From: Boesenbergia rotunda
Lineage: Eukaryota > Streptophyta > Magnoliopsida > Zingiberales > Zingiberaceae
Assembly (NCBI GenBank): GCA_024364735.1
Contig: JAGFNQ010001617.1
Location: 186,001 to 250,000 of the forward strand
Length of the DNA: 64,000 nucleotides
Reading direction: 5' to 3'
The position numbers and the translations under genes were made by a program. Below, piece by piece: positions 22,451 through 33,554 of the stretch (positions within the stretch are counted from its first letter, which is position 1; each line of letters begins with the position of its first letter). The notes below the pieces were generated by a model. The model was not told where the DNA came from and did no database searches. It saw only the letters and a program-made list of their open reading frames with translations.

Positions 22451-24282
22451 TGTTGAGTTCTCTCGGAACAAAACAATAAAAACGTAGCGGAAACAAGAAC
22501 CCACGAGCGATCCATGCGAAAGAAAACTCGTATAAAGCTATCTATTTAATAAATTTATCTACTGTTTATACCTTTGAAGCGTGCCCTTCGGTTATCCCGC
22601 TCGTCCAAGATGTGCCGGATCTCTTGCACGTTCAAACGTCCGTGCCTCTATTCGTATCCACACGGACACAATCTCTCAACTTCGGGAGAACTACCTTAGT
22701 TGTGCTAGCAACTTGAGGTAGCTCGAAAACACCAAGAACCTTACAGTAAGGTTTCGGCCAAGACTGGAGGAGAGGAAGAAGAGAAGAAGGGAAGGGGAAA
22801 AGCTACGGCAAGAAGAAGCCCCATCCAAAGTCACAAGGCCCTCTTTTATAATCATCCCATGAATATGAAGAGGTTTGTGTCTCTTTGGCTTCCCAATAAA
22901 GAGCACATCTTTTTATGTGGCTCTTTATCATTTCTCATCCAAGAAAAGAATCTTTTCATCTAATGAAGAGAGATTTTTCTCTTTCCTTCATGCAACTCCG
23001 ACCGGGCCTCTCGGGCTTCCGACTCGGTCTCTCGACCAAGTCTCCCGAGTGGCGAGCTCCCGACCCAGTCTGCCGAGCTTCGACCCAGTCTACCGAGTGT
23101 CGACTCGGTATGCTGAGTTCCGACTCGGTCCGCCGAGCTCCGACTCGGTCCGCCGAGCTCCGACTCGGTCTCTCTCGAGTTCCCAACTCGAGTCCTCCGA
23201 ACTGACCTCCCGAGTTCCCAACTCGGGCTCAGGTCTCCCGAGTTCCCAACTCGAGCTCAGATCTCCAGAGTTCCCAACTCAGGCTCAGATCTGTCGATCA
23301 ACTTTCCCGAAGCATTATGTCCTTTGTGTGTGACCCAATAGGTTCTCGTAACGTTGGCAATGCGCCTAAACACTTTAGACACATAAGCAATGAGCGACAT
23401 CTAGCAATGCATCATTGCTACCCAAGTAACAAGAAAAGTCAAGATCCGACTAAACCTCCGTGACTATGATAGTGTATGACCTTGTCCTTCTATCCTTGAT
23501 ATCTAGATTGACCAATGAGGCATAGAACATGTCATCCTCAATCAATCTTGTGTTTCTTGATCCCCGAGTAGACTCACTCAAACAAAGGAGCTCAATATCT
23601 CATATTGACTCATTTGAGCATGACCATGCGTTTCAGTAGTCCTACTCGATCAAGGGGCCCACAGATATCACTCCCGTCATATGGGAGGGATAGATCCCAT
23701 CTACATCACTCACATCTCTCCGCATAATTCATTACATACCCAGTGATCGCCTTTATAGTCCACCCTGTTACGGGTGACGTTTGACGATACCAAAGTACAT
23801 AACTCCTTATGTAAGGAACCATAGTGACTTCAGGTCTAAGGACTATTCATACCAATAGTCACATGAGAAAGTCTATGACACTCATATGACAATCTATGAA
23901 ACTTTCTCATGGCGGGTCATTCAATACACATTCTCCAATGTATACCCATGTGTCAACTTGATATCACATATCCATGACTTGTGAGCTCAAGTCATCAGTT
24001 GACCTACATGCTAGTCTCCATGCATCAATATTGTCCCTGAATAATTGATGTTTGACTAGGAATAATTTAGTGTAGTGTTCTCTACATTATCTCACTATCG
24101 ATTCAACCAATCGATATAATGTAGATAAGAACCTGCTACACAAGGACATTATTATACTTAGTCATTCGACACAGAATACAAAGTAAGTATAATAACTAAA
24201 CATGTCTTTATTAATAATAGAATATGATACAAAATGCCCCTAGTCAATCATCACATAATTGGCTCTAGGGCTCCTACTAACA
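22451..24282 (-). mobile_element. solo LTR (1.83 kb), antisense
   Basis: The plus strand starts TGTTGAGTTCTCTCGG and ends CTCCTACTAACA. Both sides carry the 5-base duplication AAAAT (22446-22450, 24283-24287). A single LTR with a clean duplication is a solo LTR, left by recombination between the two LTRs of a full element. Read on the minus strand it begins TGTTAGTAGGAGCCCTAG, a common Copia LTR start, and has a TATAAAAGAG promoter box at 22850-22841. A hairpin-rich array lies upstream of that box at 23015-23290. Confidence 0.88.
23015..23290 (-). repeat. array of short hairpin units inside the solo LTR
   Basis: Units alternate CTCGG-TCNG-CCGAG and CCCGAGTT-CCC-AACTCGGG or CTCGAGTT-CCC-AACTCGAG. 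Stem arms stay complementary although their sequence differs between units. The last unit (near 23260) has lost pairing. The array is upstream of the minus-strand TATA box. Confidence 0.8.
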
Positions 24283-24364
24283 AAAATATGTAGAAATAAG
24301 TATCATATCTAGATCATTTAATTAGGTCTTTAATTAAATAACACTCCCACTAAATTGTAGAGCT

Positions 24365-25085
24365 TTGGTAGACGCTAGTCATGGATGTAGGCAAACTCAA
24401 TTTGCCCACACTACTAACTCCATGCCTAAGCAATTCTGTGGTCCAGGAATTGCTGACTACGATGGGATGACGGATCTAGAGGACCATATTTGCAAATTCG
24501 AGAACGTGACTCTCTTACACCAGTACACAAATGGTGAGAAGTGTCGGGTGTTCTTGAACACTTTGTCAGGGGCCGCCCAGAGATGGTTCCAAAGGTTGCC
24601 CCAAAGTTTTATAAACTCCTTCCTGGAGTTTAGAACCACTTTTCTACACCACTTCTCCAGCAAACGTCGATACCAGAAGACAATATTGAATTTGTTCGCC
24701 CTCAAACAGAAGGCGAAAGAACCGCTGAAAGACTACATCCAGCGGTTCAATCGGGTGGCTCAAGATGTACCAACCGCTACTTCGGAGATCATCATCAGCG
24801 CCTTCATGCAGGGTCTCTCTAAAGGCAACTTCTTTCGATCACTAGTGAAGAAGCTGCCAACCAGTTTCAACGATTTATTAGGGTGCTCCGTAAAGCACAT
24901 CAATGTCGAAGAGGTGCATCACGCTCGCCGCAAAGATCCAGCCGGAGCCCCCATGCCAATCTCGGTACGATCTGAGAGAAGAGAACCACCCACACCAGCC
25001 CGGGCGAAGGATCCTCGCTCCGGGAAGGACCACTGGGCTGGTAAGAAGCGACTGGTGGAGACGGTCAATACCCAGGAGATGCCGA
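24365..25085 (+). pseudogene. Ty3/Tat gag fragment (Retrotrans_gag domain)
   Basis: The open frame runs to 25192, with an ATG at 24419, but gag similarity ends about 25060. The core reads LEDHICKFENVTLLHQYTNG, then GAAQRWFQRLPQSFINSFLE, FRTTFLHHFSSKRRYQKT, LFALKQKAKEPLKDYIQRFN and SAFMQGLSKGNFFRSLV. These are the ordered blocks of the Retrotrans_gag domain as found in Tat elements. Gag forms the capsid that packages element RNA. No zinc knuckle, protease, reverse transcriptase or integrase follows. The frame instead runs straight into an 85-bp tandem array, so this is a 3'-deleted gag. It probably belongs to the same remnant as antisense gene C and the 3' LTR at 32414. Confidence 0.88.
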
Positions 25086-26428
25086 AACCCTACTACCTCA
25101 TGGTGTTGTGGATGCCCGAGGTGAGTAGGTTTGGTCGTAGTGCTGCGGATACCCGATCAGGAGTAGTAAAAAACCCTACTATCTCATGGTGATGCGGATG
25201 CCCGAGATGAGTAGGCTTGGTCGTGATGTTGCAGATGCCCGACCAGCAGGAGCATAAAGCCCTACCATCTCGTGGTGCTGCGGACGCCCGAGATGTGTAG
25301 GCCTGGTCATGGTGCTATATATGCCCGACTAGGAGAAGCATAAAACCCTACAATCTCGTGATGCTGTGGATGCCCGAGATGTGTAGGCTTGGTCGTGGTG
25401 CCACGGATGCTCGACTAGGAGGAGCATAAAGCCCTACCTTTTCATGGTGCTGTGAATGCCCGAGATGTGTAGGCCTGGTCGTGGTGCTGCGGATGCCCGA
25501 CCAGGAGGAGCATAAAACCCTACTATCTCGTGTTCCTGTGGATGCTCGAGATGTGTAGGCATGGTTGTGGTGCTGCGGATGCCCGACCAGGAGAAGCATA
25601 AAGCCCTATCATCTCGTGGTGCTGCGGATGCTTGAGATGTGTAGGTCTGGTCGTGGTGCTGCGGATACCCGAGCAGGAGGAGCATAAAGCCCTACCATCT
25701 TGTGATGCTGTAGATGCCCGAGATGTGTAGGCCTAGTCATGGTGTTGCGGATGCCTGACTAGGAGGAGCATAAAGCCCTACCATCTCATGGTGTTGCGGA
25801 TGTCCGAGATGAGTAGGCCTGGTCGTGTTGTTGCGGATGCTCGAGCAGGAGGAGCATAAAGCCCTACCATCTCGTGATGCTGTGGATGCCCGAGATGTGT
25901 AGGCCTGGTCGTGGTGTTGCGGATGCCTGACAAGGAGGAGCATAAAGCCCTACCATCTCATGGTGTTGCGGATGTCCGAGATGAGTAGGCTTGGTCGTGG
26001 TGTTGCGGATACCTGACCAGGAGGAGCATAAAACCCTACCATCTCATGGTGCTGCGGATGCCCGAGATGAGAGGACCTGGTCGTGGTGCTGTGGATGCTT
26101 GACCAGGAGGAGCATAAAACCCTTCTACCTCGTGGTGCTGCGGATGTTCGAGGTGAGTAGGCATGGTCATGGTGCTATGGATACCCGATCAAGAGCAGTT
26201 AAAAACCCTACTATCTTGTGGTGCTACGGATGCCTGAGATGAGTAGGCCTGGTCGTGGTACTGTGGATGCCCGAGTAGGAGGAGCATAAAGCCCTACCAT
26301 CTCGTGATGTGCGGATGCCCGAGATGAGTAGGCATGGGCGAGATGCTGCGGATGTCCGACCAAGAGGAGCAAGAGCCCTATCGTCTCATGGTGCTGCGGA
26401 TGTCTGAGAGGAGTAGACATGGTCGTGG
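25086..26428 (+). repeat. ~85-bp tandem array, about 16 units (left part)
   Basis: GAGCATAAA recurs about every 85-86 bases, for example near 25249, 25334, 25423, 25509, 25594, 25680, 25766, 25851, 25937, 26023, 26109 and 26281. Each unit holds two related halves, both containing TGGTGCTGCGGATGCCCGA, so the array grew from a ~43-base unit. It continues after the solo LTR at 28706-28870. Open frames in it are repeat artefacts. Confidence 0.92.
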
Positions 26429-28700
26429 TGTTAGTGATATGAGAGAAGTGTCCTAAGGCAATCGCCTTATGATTGTAAACATTCATTTTATTAAATGATA
26501 ATTCACTATTTGAGTATACATGTTTGTGTATTTGATTGGGATCTTAAACTCATCTACTGAATGTCCGCAATACAATTCACAGTATAAGAGAATTTGTGAT
26601 AGGATCACAACTAGTGATTATCTCTAAATGTGCAATTGTGAAGTATTGAAAATATCCCTAGTCGATGAATTGATAAAAACGGACATTATCAATTCTGTTG
26701 AGACTAGCATGGGTTATTCTCTAATCAGCTGATTCTCACTGGCTGGTGACATTGGGATGTCCGGAGATAAACATGGATGCTAGTTAAGGGAACTAGTTCA
26801 TTGGAGTGACTAGCTGTAAAACTTCATATGGTAATCTATATAGATATGTCAATGAAGTTCTTACTGCAGCTTAAGTGCGATGTTCCTTTGACTTGCGGTG
26901 TTCAAGTCATCTTGGTCATGGAGACTTATACTTTAACATCTTAAGCAAGCATCTCCAAGGAGGTGTGGACCCAGGATGATTGGGTATAAGCCGAAGTGCC
27001 CGAAGATGTTTGAACAGCCTACAAAGGATTCACCACTCCTTGCGAGGAGATGTATACCCAGGCTTATCGTCGGATTGTTACTCAAAGCCTCTGGCCAGAG
27101 CATATCATGTTTAGAGTATGAGTCTCTTAAATACATGAGAGTAATTAGAAATCCAAAGGACGAGAAAGACACTACTTGGGCTAGGTGTGACGTAGTCAGC
27201 CTAGTGGAGACTGACACACACAGACCATGTCCTGAACCAAGTGGGTATAAGATGGTGAAGGGAATGGGGCACGATTCATTAAAGCTGCTGAAGGGTTTCA
27301 GAATTACTTCTGAGGTCAACCGTTGATCTTTCGATTAATTGGGGGTCATGATGTACTACTAGGTGCTACTCATGATCGTTCTATAATTAGGTGATTATAG
27401 ACGGTCAACATAAATCGAAAGCCTATTTAGTCACACGCACTACGAGTAATCCGAGGGATTTAAAACGAGTTGAAAATTGAATTTTCCAATCAAGAGATTT
27501 AAGTCGAATCTGAGTTAATCAGAGGCGCAACGGAAACTTAAAATGGATAAGTCTTTTGAAGGTTTATTGGGCGAATTAAATGAGTTTAATTCGCGATCGG
27601 TTCGGCTTGGTTTGGCCGGCCAAAGAGGGTGCCAAACCCCTTTGGTTTGGCCGGCCACAACAAGGGGAAGAAACCAATTTATTTGGTTTAATTAATAAAA
27701 TAAATCTAGCACGATTTGTTTTATAAATTATGGATAAATAAATTTGTATAAAGAAATTTATATAAATAAATTTATAGAAATTTATTCTTTTTATGGAAAT
27801 TAAAATGATCCATGGAATGATTTATTTTAATTTTATAAAATCAATTATGAATTGATTTTTTCATAATAAGAAATTTTATAAATTTCTTGTAAAATTTATT
27901 CCATAATTAAAGTAGAGAATTATTTGTTTTATTATAAAGTTAGTTATAATAAAACTAGCATAACGGAATTATTCATAAGAAAATTTATAAGATAAATTTC
28001 TTATGAAAATTAATTCCGTTAATTCCGTTAAAGAGGAGACTTGGCAAGGGAGAAGTTACTATATAAAGGAACCAAAGGCTAGCCTTGAATTCCAATCAAT
28101 AGAGTAATCAAGAGATTAACTCTCTCCCTCTCTCTCTCTTATTCTCTTCCTCCCCTTCTCCTTCCTCCTAGGGCCGGCGCCCTCCTCTACAAGCTAGGGC
28201 CGGCGCACCACCTTCCTTTGAAGATTGCCGTGAGCCATCAACACCAAGGAGAAGTCAACCAAGAAGAAGAAGAAGCGGATCACATCTCCTTCCTTCCCGG
28301 AATTTAGATTTCGATTCTTGGTGGTTAGTTTCCTTTCTTCTCTCTTGATCTTCTAGTTGTGCCTTTAGAGAATCTAGTAGTTCTCGTCGGCACAAAACTC
28401 GTGACTTTGCGAAGTCATCCCGAAGAGAACTCGGCGTGGACGCGAATAGAGGCGGAGCTTCCAAGGGACGCTACGGTTGGATCTCGTCCCTTACTTCGAG
28501 ATACGCGAGGTATAAAGTAAATTAGTTTATCTTTCCGCAATGTTTTAATTTATGATCATGTCCACACATCATAAGGTTGCATGCTAGATACGTGGTTAAA
28601 AATAATTTGAGAAATTATTTTATGCTAATTCTTCCGCTGCACGTAAAAATTTAAAATTTTACGAACCCGTATCCTTGTCGACATGCACCCAGTCCCAACA
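26429..28700 (+). mobile_element. solo LTR (2.27 kb) inside the 85-bp array
   Basis: It begins TGTTAGTGATATGAG and ends CCCAGTCCCAACA. The 5-base duplication CGTGG lies at 26424-26428 and 28701-28705, and removing the LTR restores the tandem-array unit. A TATA box, TACTATATAAAGG (28057-28069), sets the plus orientation. Start and composition fit a Copia (SIRE/Maximus-like) LTR. No coding sequence was found inside it. Confidence 0.9.
28057..28069 (+). promoter_or_regulatory. TATA box of the solo LTR
   Basis: TACTATATAAAGG, about 630 bases before the LTR end, followed by pyrimidine-rich sequence near 28115-28170. It is a candidate promoter that could read into the array. Confidence 0.6.
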
Positions 28701-28705
28701 CGTGG

Positions 28706-28870
28706 TGCTACGGATGCCCGGCCGGGATGAACATAAACCGCCCACCATCTCGTTGTGTTGTAGATGCCCGAGATGAGTAAGTCTGGTCGTGGTACCGAGG
28801 ATGCCCGACCAGGGGTCGCCTAAGATTTTATCGTCTTGTGGTGTCGAGGATGCCTGAGATGTTGAGCTGA
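28706..28870 (+). repeat. ~85-bp tandem array, right part
   Basis: About two more units of the array at 25086-26428, more diverged and ending before 28880. The sequence then leads into non-repetitive DNA downstream of antisense gene C. Confidence 0.85.
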
Positions 28871-29432
28871 GAAAATGCTACCGAGAATAACTTGGACCCA
28901 TATCATCTGGAGTTGCATAAGACCCCAGAAATACAACTGCCTGGGTGAAATGTCGGGCAGCACGACTCTTGTCATTGCTCGCGCAGACGATTAGCCCCGC
29001 TTTAAAGTCGCGTCTCTCCCTCGATGGTAGGCCTCGGGTGTGCGATGGATCCGTATGGGGAGAGAGGAGGGAAAGATGGGCAGCCGACAGGCAGCAGGAT
29101 ATGTAAGATGAATATATTTCCATTATAGGTGATGGTTGCGCTCGGAGTGTATTCTATCAAGCATTCAAGACAAATACAAGTTGAAATTACATTGAAAGAA
29201 AAAGACACAGGAAACAAATATGCTTCATTTAATTCAGAGTACATTTTTACAAAGTATAAAAGAATAAAAGAAAATGAAGCAGAAGACATATGTATTCCAT
29301 AAAAAGACATACTCAGAGTGCTCAAGGCAATGGAGCTAAAATATATCATTCAAAATTTTTGATTACATATGACTTACATTTAGAAACAAAAAATAAAAGG
29401 CGAGATACAAAAGGAAAAAGGAGAAAAACTAG

Positions 29433-31819
29433 CTACAACTCATTCTCATCGGGTGGTAGCTCCTCCCAGGCTTGACTGACGCTGAGGGAGCTGAGGTCGG
29501 TGTCCGGCTTCAACACTCTCGATCGCCTGATCTGTTGGATTGCCCCATTGAAGCCCTGCTTCAAACGTCTCAGCACTTGGCCTGCTAGGAGGTCACCAAA
29601 TTCATCCGACTGGAGGAACTTGGCCTTGGACACCGCCTCTAACTCTACCAGCCGGGACTCTTCATCAGCTTTATACTTCTAAAGTTCTTCCACAGCTGCG
29701 TCTCGGCCAGTACTCAGCTCAGTCGCCTCGGAGGATAGCTGATCCCGTTCCTCCTTGACCTCTTTGAGATGCTCTGCGCTGGCCTAGATTTGCGCTTGGG
29801 CTCACTCCGAGTTTTGCTATAGCCGGCGGATGCCCTCTGATAGCCACACCTCCCACTCTTCGAAGTGCTTCTTCTCGTGCGCCAGGTGGCCCACCTCGTC
29901 GGTGAGAGCCTTCGTCAGCTTTGACAAGAGGAGCACCTGGTGGTTCGCATTGTGCAGAGCCGACTCGGTGGCCAGTAAGGAGTCTAGGTAATGTTCTACC
30001 TTGACTCGCAGACTCCTGCTGACCTCCGCTTGCAGTAGGCCCTCCTCGCGAGCGTGGCGGACCTCTGCCTCCAACTTCGCTACCTGTTGGTGCAGGGTTT
30101 CAGTCTCTTGCTCGGAGGATAAGCGGCTGCCCACGACAAGGCAGTCGTAAGCGGCCTGCCACAGTAAATAACAGGAATTAGAAAGGATCAATATTGATAA
30201 CAAAAAAGTACATTTTTACCTTCAGGAGGGACTTGTGCAGGTTGGCGAGTGGCCCAGCCGAAGCACTAGAAGTCCTCCCTCTCACGTCGTCCCGGCTCCG
30301 TGAAGAGGTGGTATCTTCGGCGCGGCTTAGGGCCTGGATGGCAAGTGCCTCTGGAGGCACTGTAGAGGGGTCCGGGACGTCCTCCTCAGAGCTAGATGCT
30401 CCCTCGGAAGCAGGACCCTCGATGGAGACCTCCTTCAATTGTACATGTTAAGGACCCCAAGAGGCCGCCTCCTCTGCCACCTGGACCTTCCGGCGCAGGA
30501 GCACACTCATCAACCATGGCTCTGTTGGCTCTGTCCGCTTGCCCTTCGAGGCATCCGAGGGACTGGGCAGGGTGGTGAGGGCAACCTGATGCCCCATAGT
30601 TGGAGGGCTCGGTTGTCTGAAATGCTTCGAGAGAGGCATCATGTCTTCCTCCTCGGCGATGGTGGGGAGCTCGGGAGGTGTGCATTTCCTCAACCTCCTC
30701 CAAGGGGGATGAGGAGCCAATAGTTGGCCGAGCCGCTTCTATCTCGTCTTCCCAATTGTTTCGGCCATCGGAGGGTGAGCCTGTGACACAGGAGCCTGAG
30801 GCGTAGGCTCTTCCTTGTCACCTCCCGTCTCAAGGAGCGCAGGGGAGGAGTCGGCTCCTTGATCAGTGGGCCGCTCCGGCGCCCCCTTCGAGTCTTCAAC
30901 CGGGTCGACCACCGAAGCGATGGGAGCTGGAGGAGGGGCCAAGGCTTGCTCGTTGGCTTGCTCCCACTTAAGTAGCTTATTCATTGCCCGGGACAACATG
31001 ATGTCCTCTGCAATACAAAAACAAAACGACATCAGTTAGAATCAACAAGCATTTAATAAACATATGAACTTACCAAGGTTGTAACTAATGCTGGTGGCTC
31101 TAGAGCTGAGCCCAACCCAGTACAAGAGTTCTTCACACTGCACCAGGCGAGGGCCACTGAACTCCATGCCGGCCAGGATGCCCCTAGCCCGCTGATATCT
31201 CGGATCCTACTGGAAGTCGCCTAGCTCCGGAATGGCCGGCAGGTCTTCTCTCCGGCGAATGGGGCCAAAGGGGTGCTCAGGGAGTCGGATGAAGAAGAAA
31301 CATTTCTTCCATCCCTTAAGGGAGGAAGGAAGGCTCCCTATAAACTTATGACCAGGGTGAGCCTTGAAGCTGAAAGCCCCCCTAGACTCTAAGATTGGGA
31401 GAAAGAAAAAGTGAAAAAAGAGGGGGGGGGGGGGGGGTCAAAGGAATGTCGAAGTGTTTGAAAAGGATGAATGCCCCGCCCATCTAGGCGAAGGCGTTGG
31501 GATCCATCTGATGTAAAGGGATATCAAAATAAGAAGATATACTCATGAAAAAAGGGGGAAGAGGAAAGCGGAGACCCAGTTCTACCTGCCCTAGGAAGAA
31601 GGTGGAAAACCTTAAAGGAGGTTCTACGAGGGGCTGATCTACCCTAGGAACTTTTACCTCCAATTCCGCCGGAATGTCGTGCGCTTCGCAGGAGGCTCAG
31701 AGGGTCTCTGACTTAACCCTAGAGGAAATGGTTTCGTACCACTCTGGTCGGTAATTTTGTTCCCCCTCTGGTCTCTCTTCCTCATCTTTAGTCTTCTTTC
31801 TCTTTCCTTCCCCACCCAT
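29433..31819 (-). pseudogene. antisense gene C: Transposase_28-like protein of the second Tat-like element, broken
   Basis: On the minus strand it starts MGGEGKRKKTKDEEERPEGE at 31819. It carries the family blocks LRFPLPPFFM, GWKKCFFFIRLPEHPFGPI and LVQCEELLYWVGLSSR. A donor site near 31079 ends this exon. Acidic, Pro-rich exons follow (31032-30690 and 30720-30448 in shifted frames, then 30438-30178). A coiled coil runs through EAEVRHAREEGLLQAEVSRS (30203-29817), and the tail ends AWEELPPDENEL at 29433. Several in-frame stops and frame changes interrupt it, so it is dead. Domain order equals antisense gene B at 18279-20546. Exon borders are approximate. Confidence 0.75.
31422..31437 (+). repeat. 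run of 16 G
   Basis: A 16-base G homopolymer in antisense gene C, where it would code for prolines on the minus strand. Its length is doubtful, because such runs are prone to sequencing and assembly error. Confidence 0.85.
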
Positions 31820-32394
31820 AACACTGAAAAGAAGAAGAAGAGGGATGAACGAGACTTACGCTTGAAAAAGAAGCTTTAATGAGGTGGAACTCTGGTGAAC
31901 AAAGATAGAATGCAAAATCTCTGATAGTCGGCAATGCAAGAAGACGGAATGACGCTTCTGTGTCCCCTTTTTATAGGGAAGAAGTCACCCTCGTGTAGAA
32001 AATGGGGGCACGATACGTGGATGACTGCCCATCTCGAGGCGTTACCCCTTTTTATGGCCGTCGCTTGGTATGGCCTTGCGGCGCGTATCAGTGGGAGATC
32101 GCAAAGAAAAGATCTAGACACGTGGCAAGGCTACATTCGCAGAGATGTTTTGTCGCGATTAAGAGATTTCATGTGCTTTTAATGAATGATAGACAACTAT
32201 CATTGCCTCGCCTCAAAACTCACAGGAATGTTTGGACTCATTCAAAAGACTGCCTCGGGCCAAGGGACGAATGTTTCGATTCCTCAAACTCGACAAGCCG
32301 CTAAAGAAGAAGTAATGGATATATGGACCCACAGACGCGTAGCTTCCCTTCATTGTACCACCAATCAAATCAGTCAGCCACACTTCCTTCGATT
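31820..32394. other. non-coding region upstream of antisense gene C
   Basis: It holds the presumed minus-strand promoter of gene C, with TTTATAGGG/CCCTATAAA near 31970-31978. No coding signal was seen in the overlapping open frames. Confidence 0.45.
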
Positions 32395-32413
32395 AGACTT
32401 GAAGGGAGGGACT
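32395..32413 (+). promoter_or_regulatory. polypurine tract of the second Tat-like element
   Basis: ACTTGAAGGGAGGGACT immediately precedes the LTR start at 32414. A similar phrase (CTTCGA-TAGACT) precedes the tract of the first element, which supports a family link. Confidence 0.65.
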
Positions 32414-33485
32414 TGTAATGAGGTTGAGCATCCCAGGGTGGACACATGGCACGGGGAAGCTACATGTCAGGGTCCACTGAACCCGAGATCAGACCGGGTG
32501 GTCAGGCTCCCGAGACTACCTCGGGAAGATAGACGCCCGAGGTTAGGCCGAGCTTCAGGCTCTCGGGACTACCTCGGGAGGATATACGCTCGAGGTTAGG
32601 TCGAGCTTCAGGCTCTCGGGACTACCTTGGGAGGACAGACGCCCAAGGTCAGGTCGGGCTTCAGGCTCCCGGGACTACCTCGGAAGGACAGACGCCCGAG
32701 GCCAGGTCGAACTTCAGGCTCCCGGGACTACTTTAGGAGGACAGACGCCCGAGGTCAGGCCGGGCTTCAAGAGACGTGATAACAAGCCTCGAGGTTAGAC
32801 TAGAGGTCGAGCTCCCAAGACTACCTCAGAGGGGCAGACGCCCGAGGTCAGGCTAGGCTTCAAGAGACTAGATAACAACCCTCGAGTCAGACCAGGCGGT
32901 TGGACTCCCGAGACTACTCCGGGAGGACCAACGCCCGAGGTTAGGTCGGGCCTCAGGCTCCCGAGACTACCTTGGGAGGACCAACACCCGAGGTTAGGCC
33001 AGGCTTCAGGTTCTCAAGACCCTCTTGGTAAGACAAATGAAGGCCCCGAGGTTAGTTCGGAAGAGAAGACCCTGAGACCGACTGGGTAGAGTGGAGCCCA
33101 TGAATCAATATATCAAAGAGCCCAACTTCAAGCAGTTGTTCCTCTTTCTAGAACAGGAAGGTCATCGAATAATTATTATCCATTACACACGACAATTAAG
33201 GCCTTGTTGATCGCAGCAGTCGTTACCTAAATGATATCACGTAACCGATGATTAAGGAACGTGGAGACACGTATGATCAAACCCTCAAATATATAAGATG
33301 CTTCGACACTTAGGTAAGGGGTAAGCTTTCCGAACTTAACAAAATCCTGCTTCCTCGTTATCCTCCTAGAAGAATTCTGATTCTTGACTTGAGCGTTCCC
33401 ATTAACGCCGCCGGAATGGACTCCGTCGGAAAATCTTCCGGTGTGTTCCCATTAACGCTCGTATTAATCTCGTAGGGTGCAATCA
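32414..33485 (+). repeat. 3' LTR of the second Tat-like element
   Basis: It starts TGTAATGAGG after the polypurine tract. It has a repeated U3 block at 32500-33060, a TATA box (AAATATATAAGATGC, 33287-33301) and a GACTTGAGCGTT U5 block near 33388. The end at about 33485 (GTGCAATCA) is inferred from the family length of ~1 kb, because no partner LTR is available. Confidence 0.6.
32500..33060 (+). repeat. U3 array of ~60-bp hairpin units
   Basis: GGACTAC-CTCGGGAGG and GACGCCCGAGGTCAGGCCGGGCTTCAGG recur about nine times. Each unit has a CTCCCG/CGGGAG stem around GGACTACCT. Some units keep pairing with changed bases and others have decayed. The array ends about 230 bases upstream of the TATA box. 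Confidence 0.8.
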
Positions 33486-33554
33486 TCTTCTCCCCGTTAC
33501 CATCCTCGAGGTTGCTCTTTGGTGACTCGTCGTTCATATCGTTCCCTTCCAAAA

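Larger units (their letters stand above)
24365..33485 (+). mobile_element. second Tat-like remnant: gag, array, antisense gene, 3' LTR
   Basis: The order matches the first Tat-like element: sense gag (24365-25085), tandem array (25086-28870, split by a solo LTR), antisense gene C (29433-31819), polypurine tract (32395-32413) and 3' LTR (32414-about 33485). Pol is missing. No 5' LTR was found upstream of gag. Joining these parts as one element is inference from order and orientation. Confidence 0.65.

Noticed and set aside
23015..23290. CRISPR-like look of regularly spaced short repeats (here and at 46841-47930)
   Set aside because: Plant nuclear context, palindromic units in LTRs, no unique spacers of constant length and no cas genes.
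24365..25192. Gag as part of the first Tat-like element
   Set aside because: It lies outside that element's 3' LTR and is separated by unrelated sequence and a solo LTR, so it belongs to another insertion.
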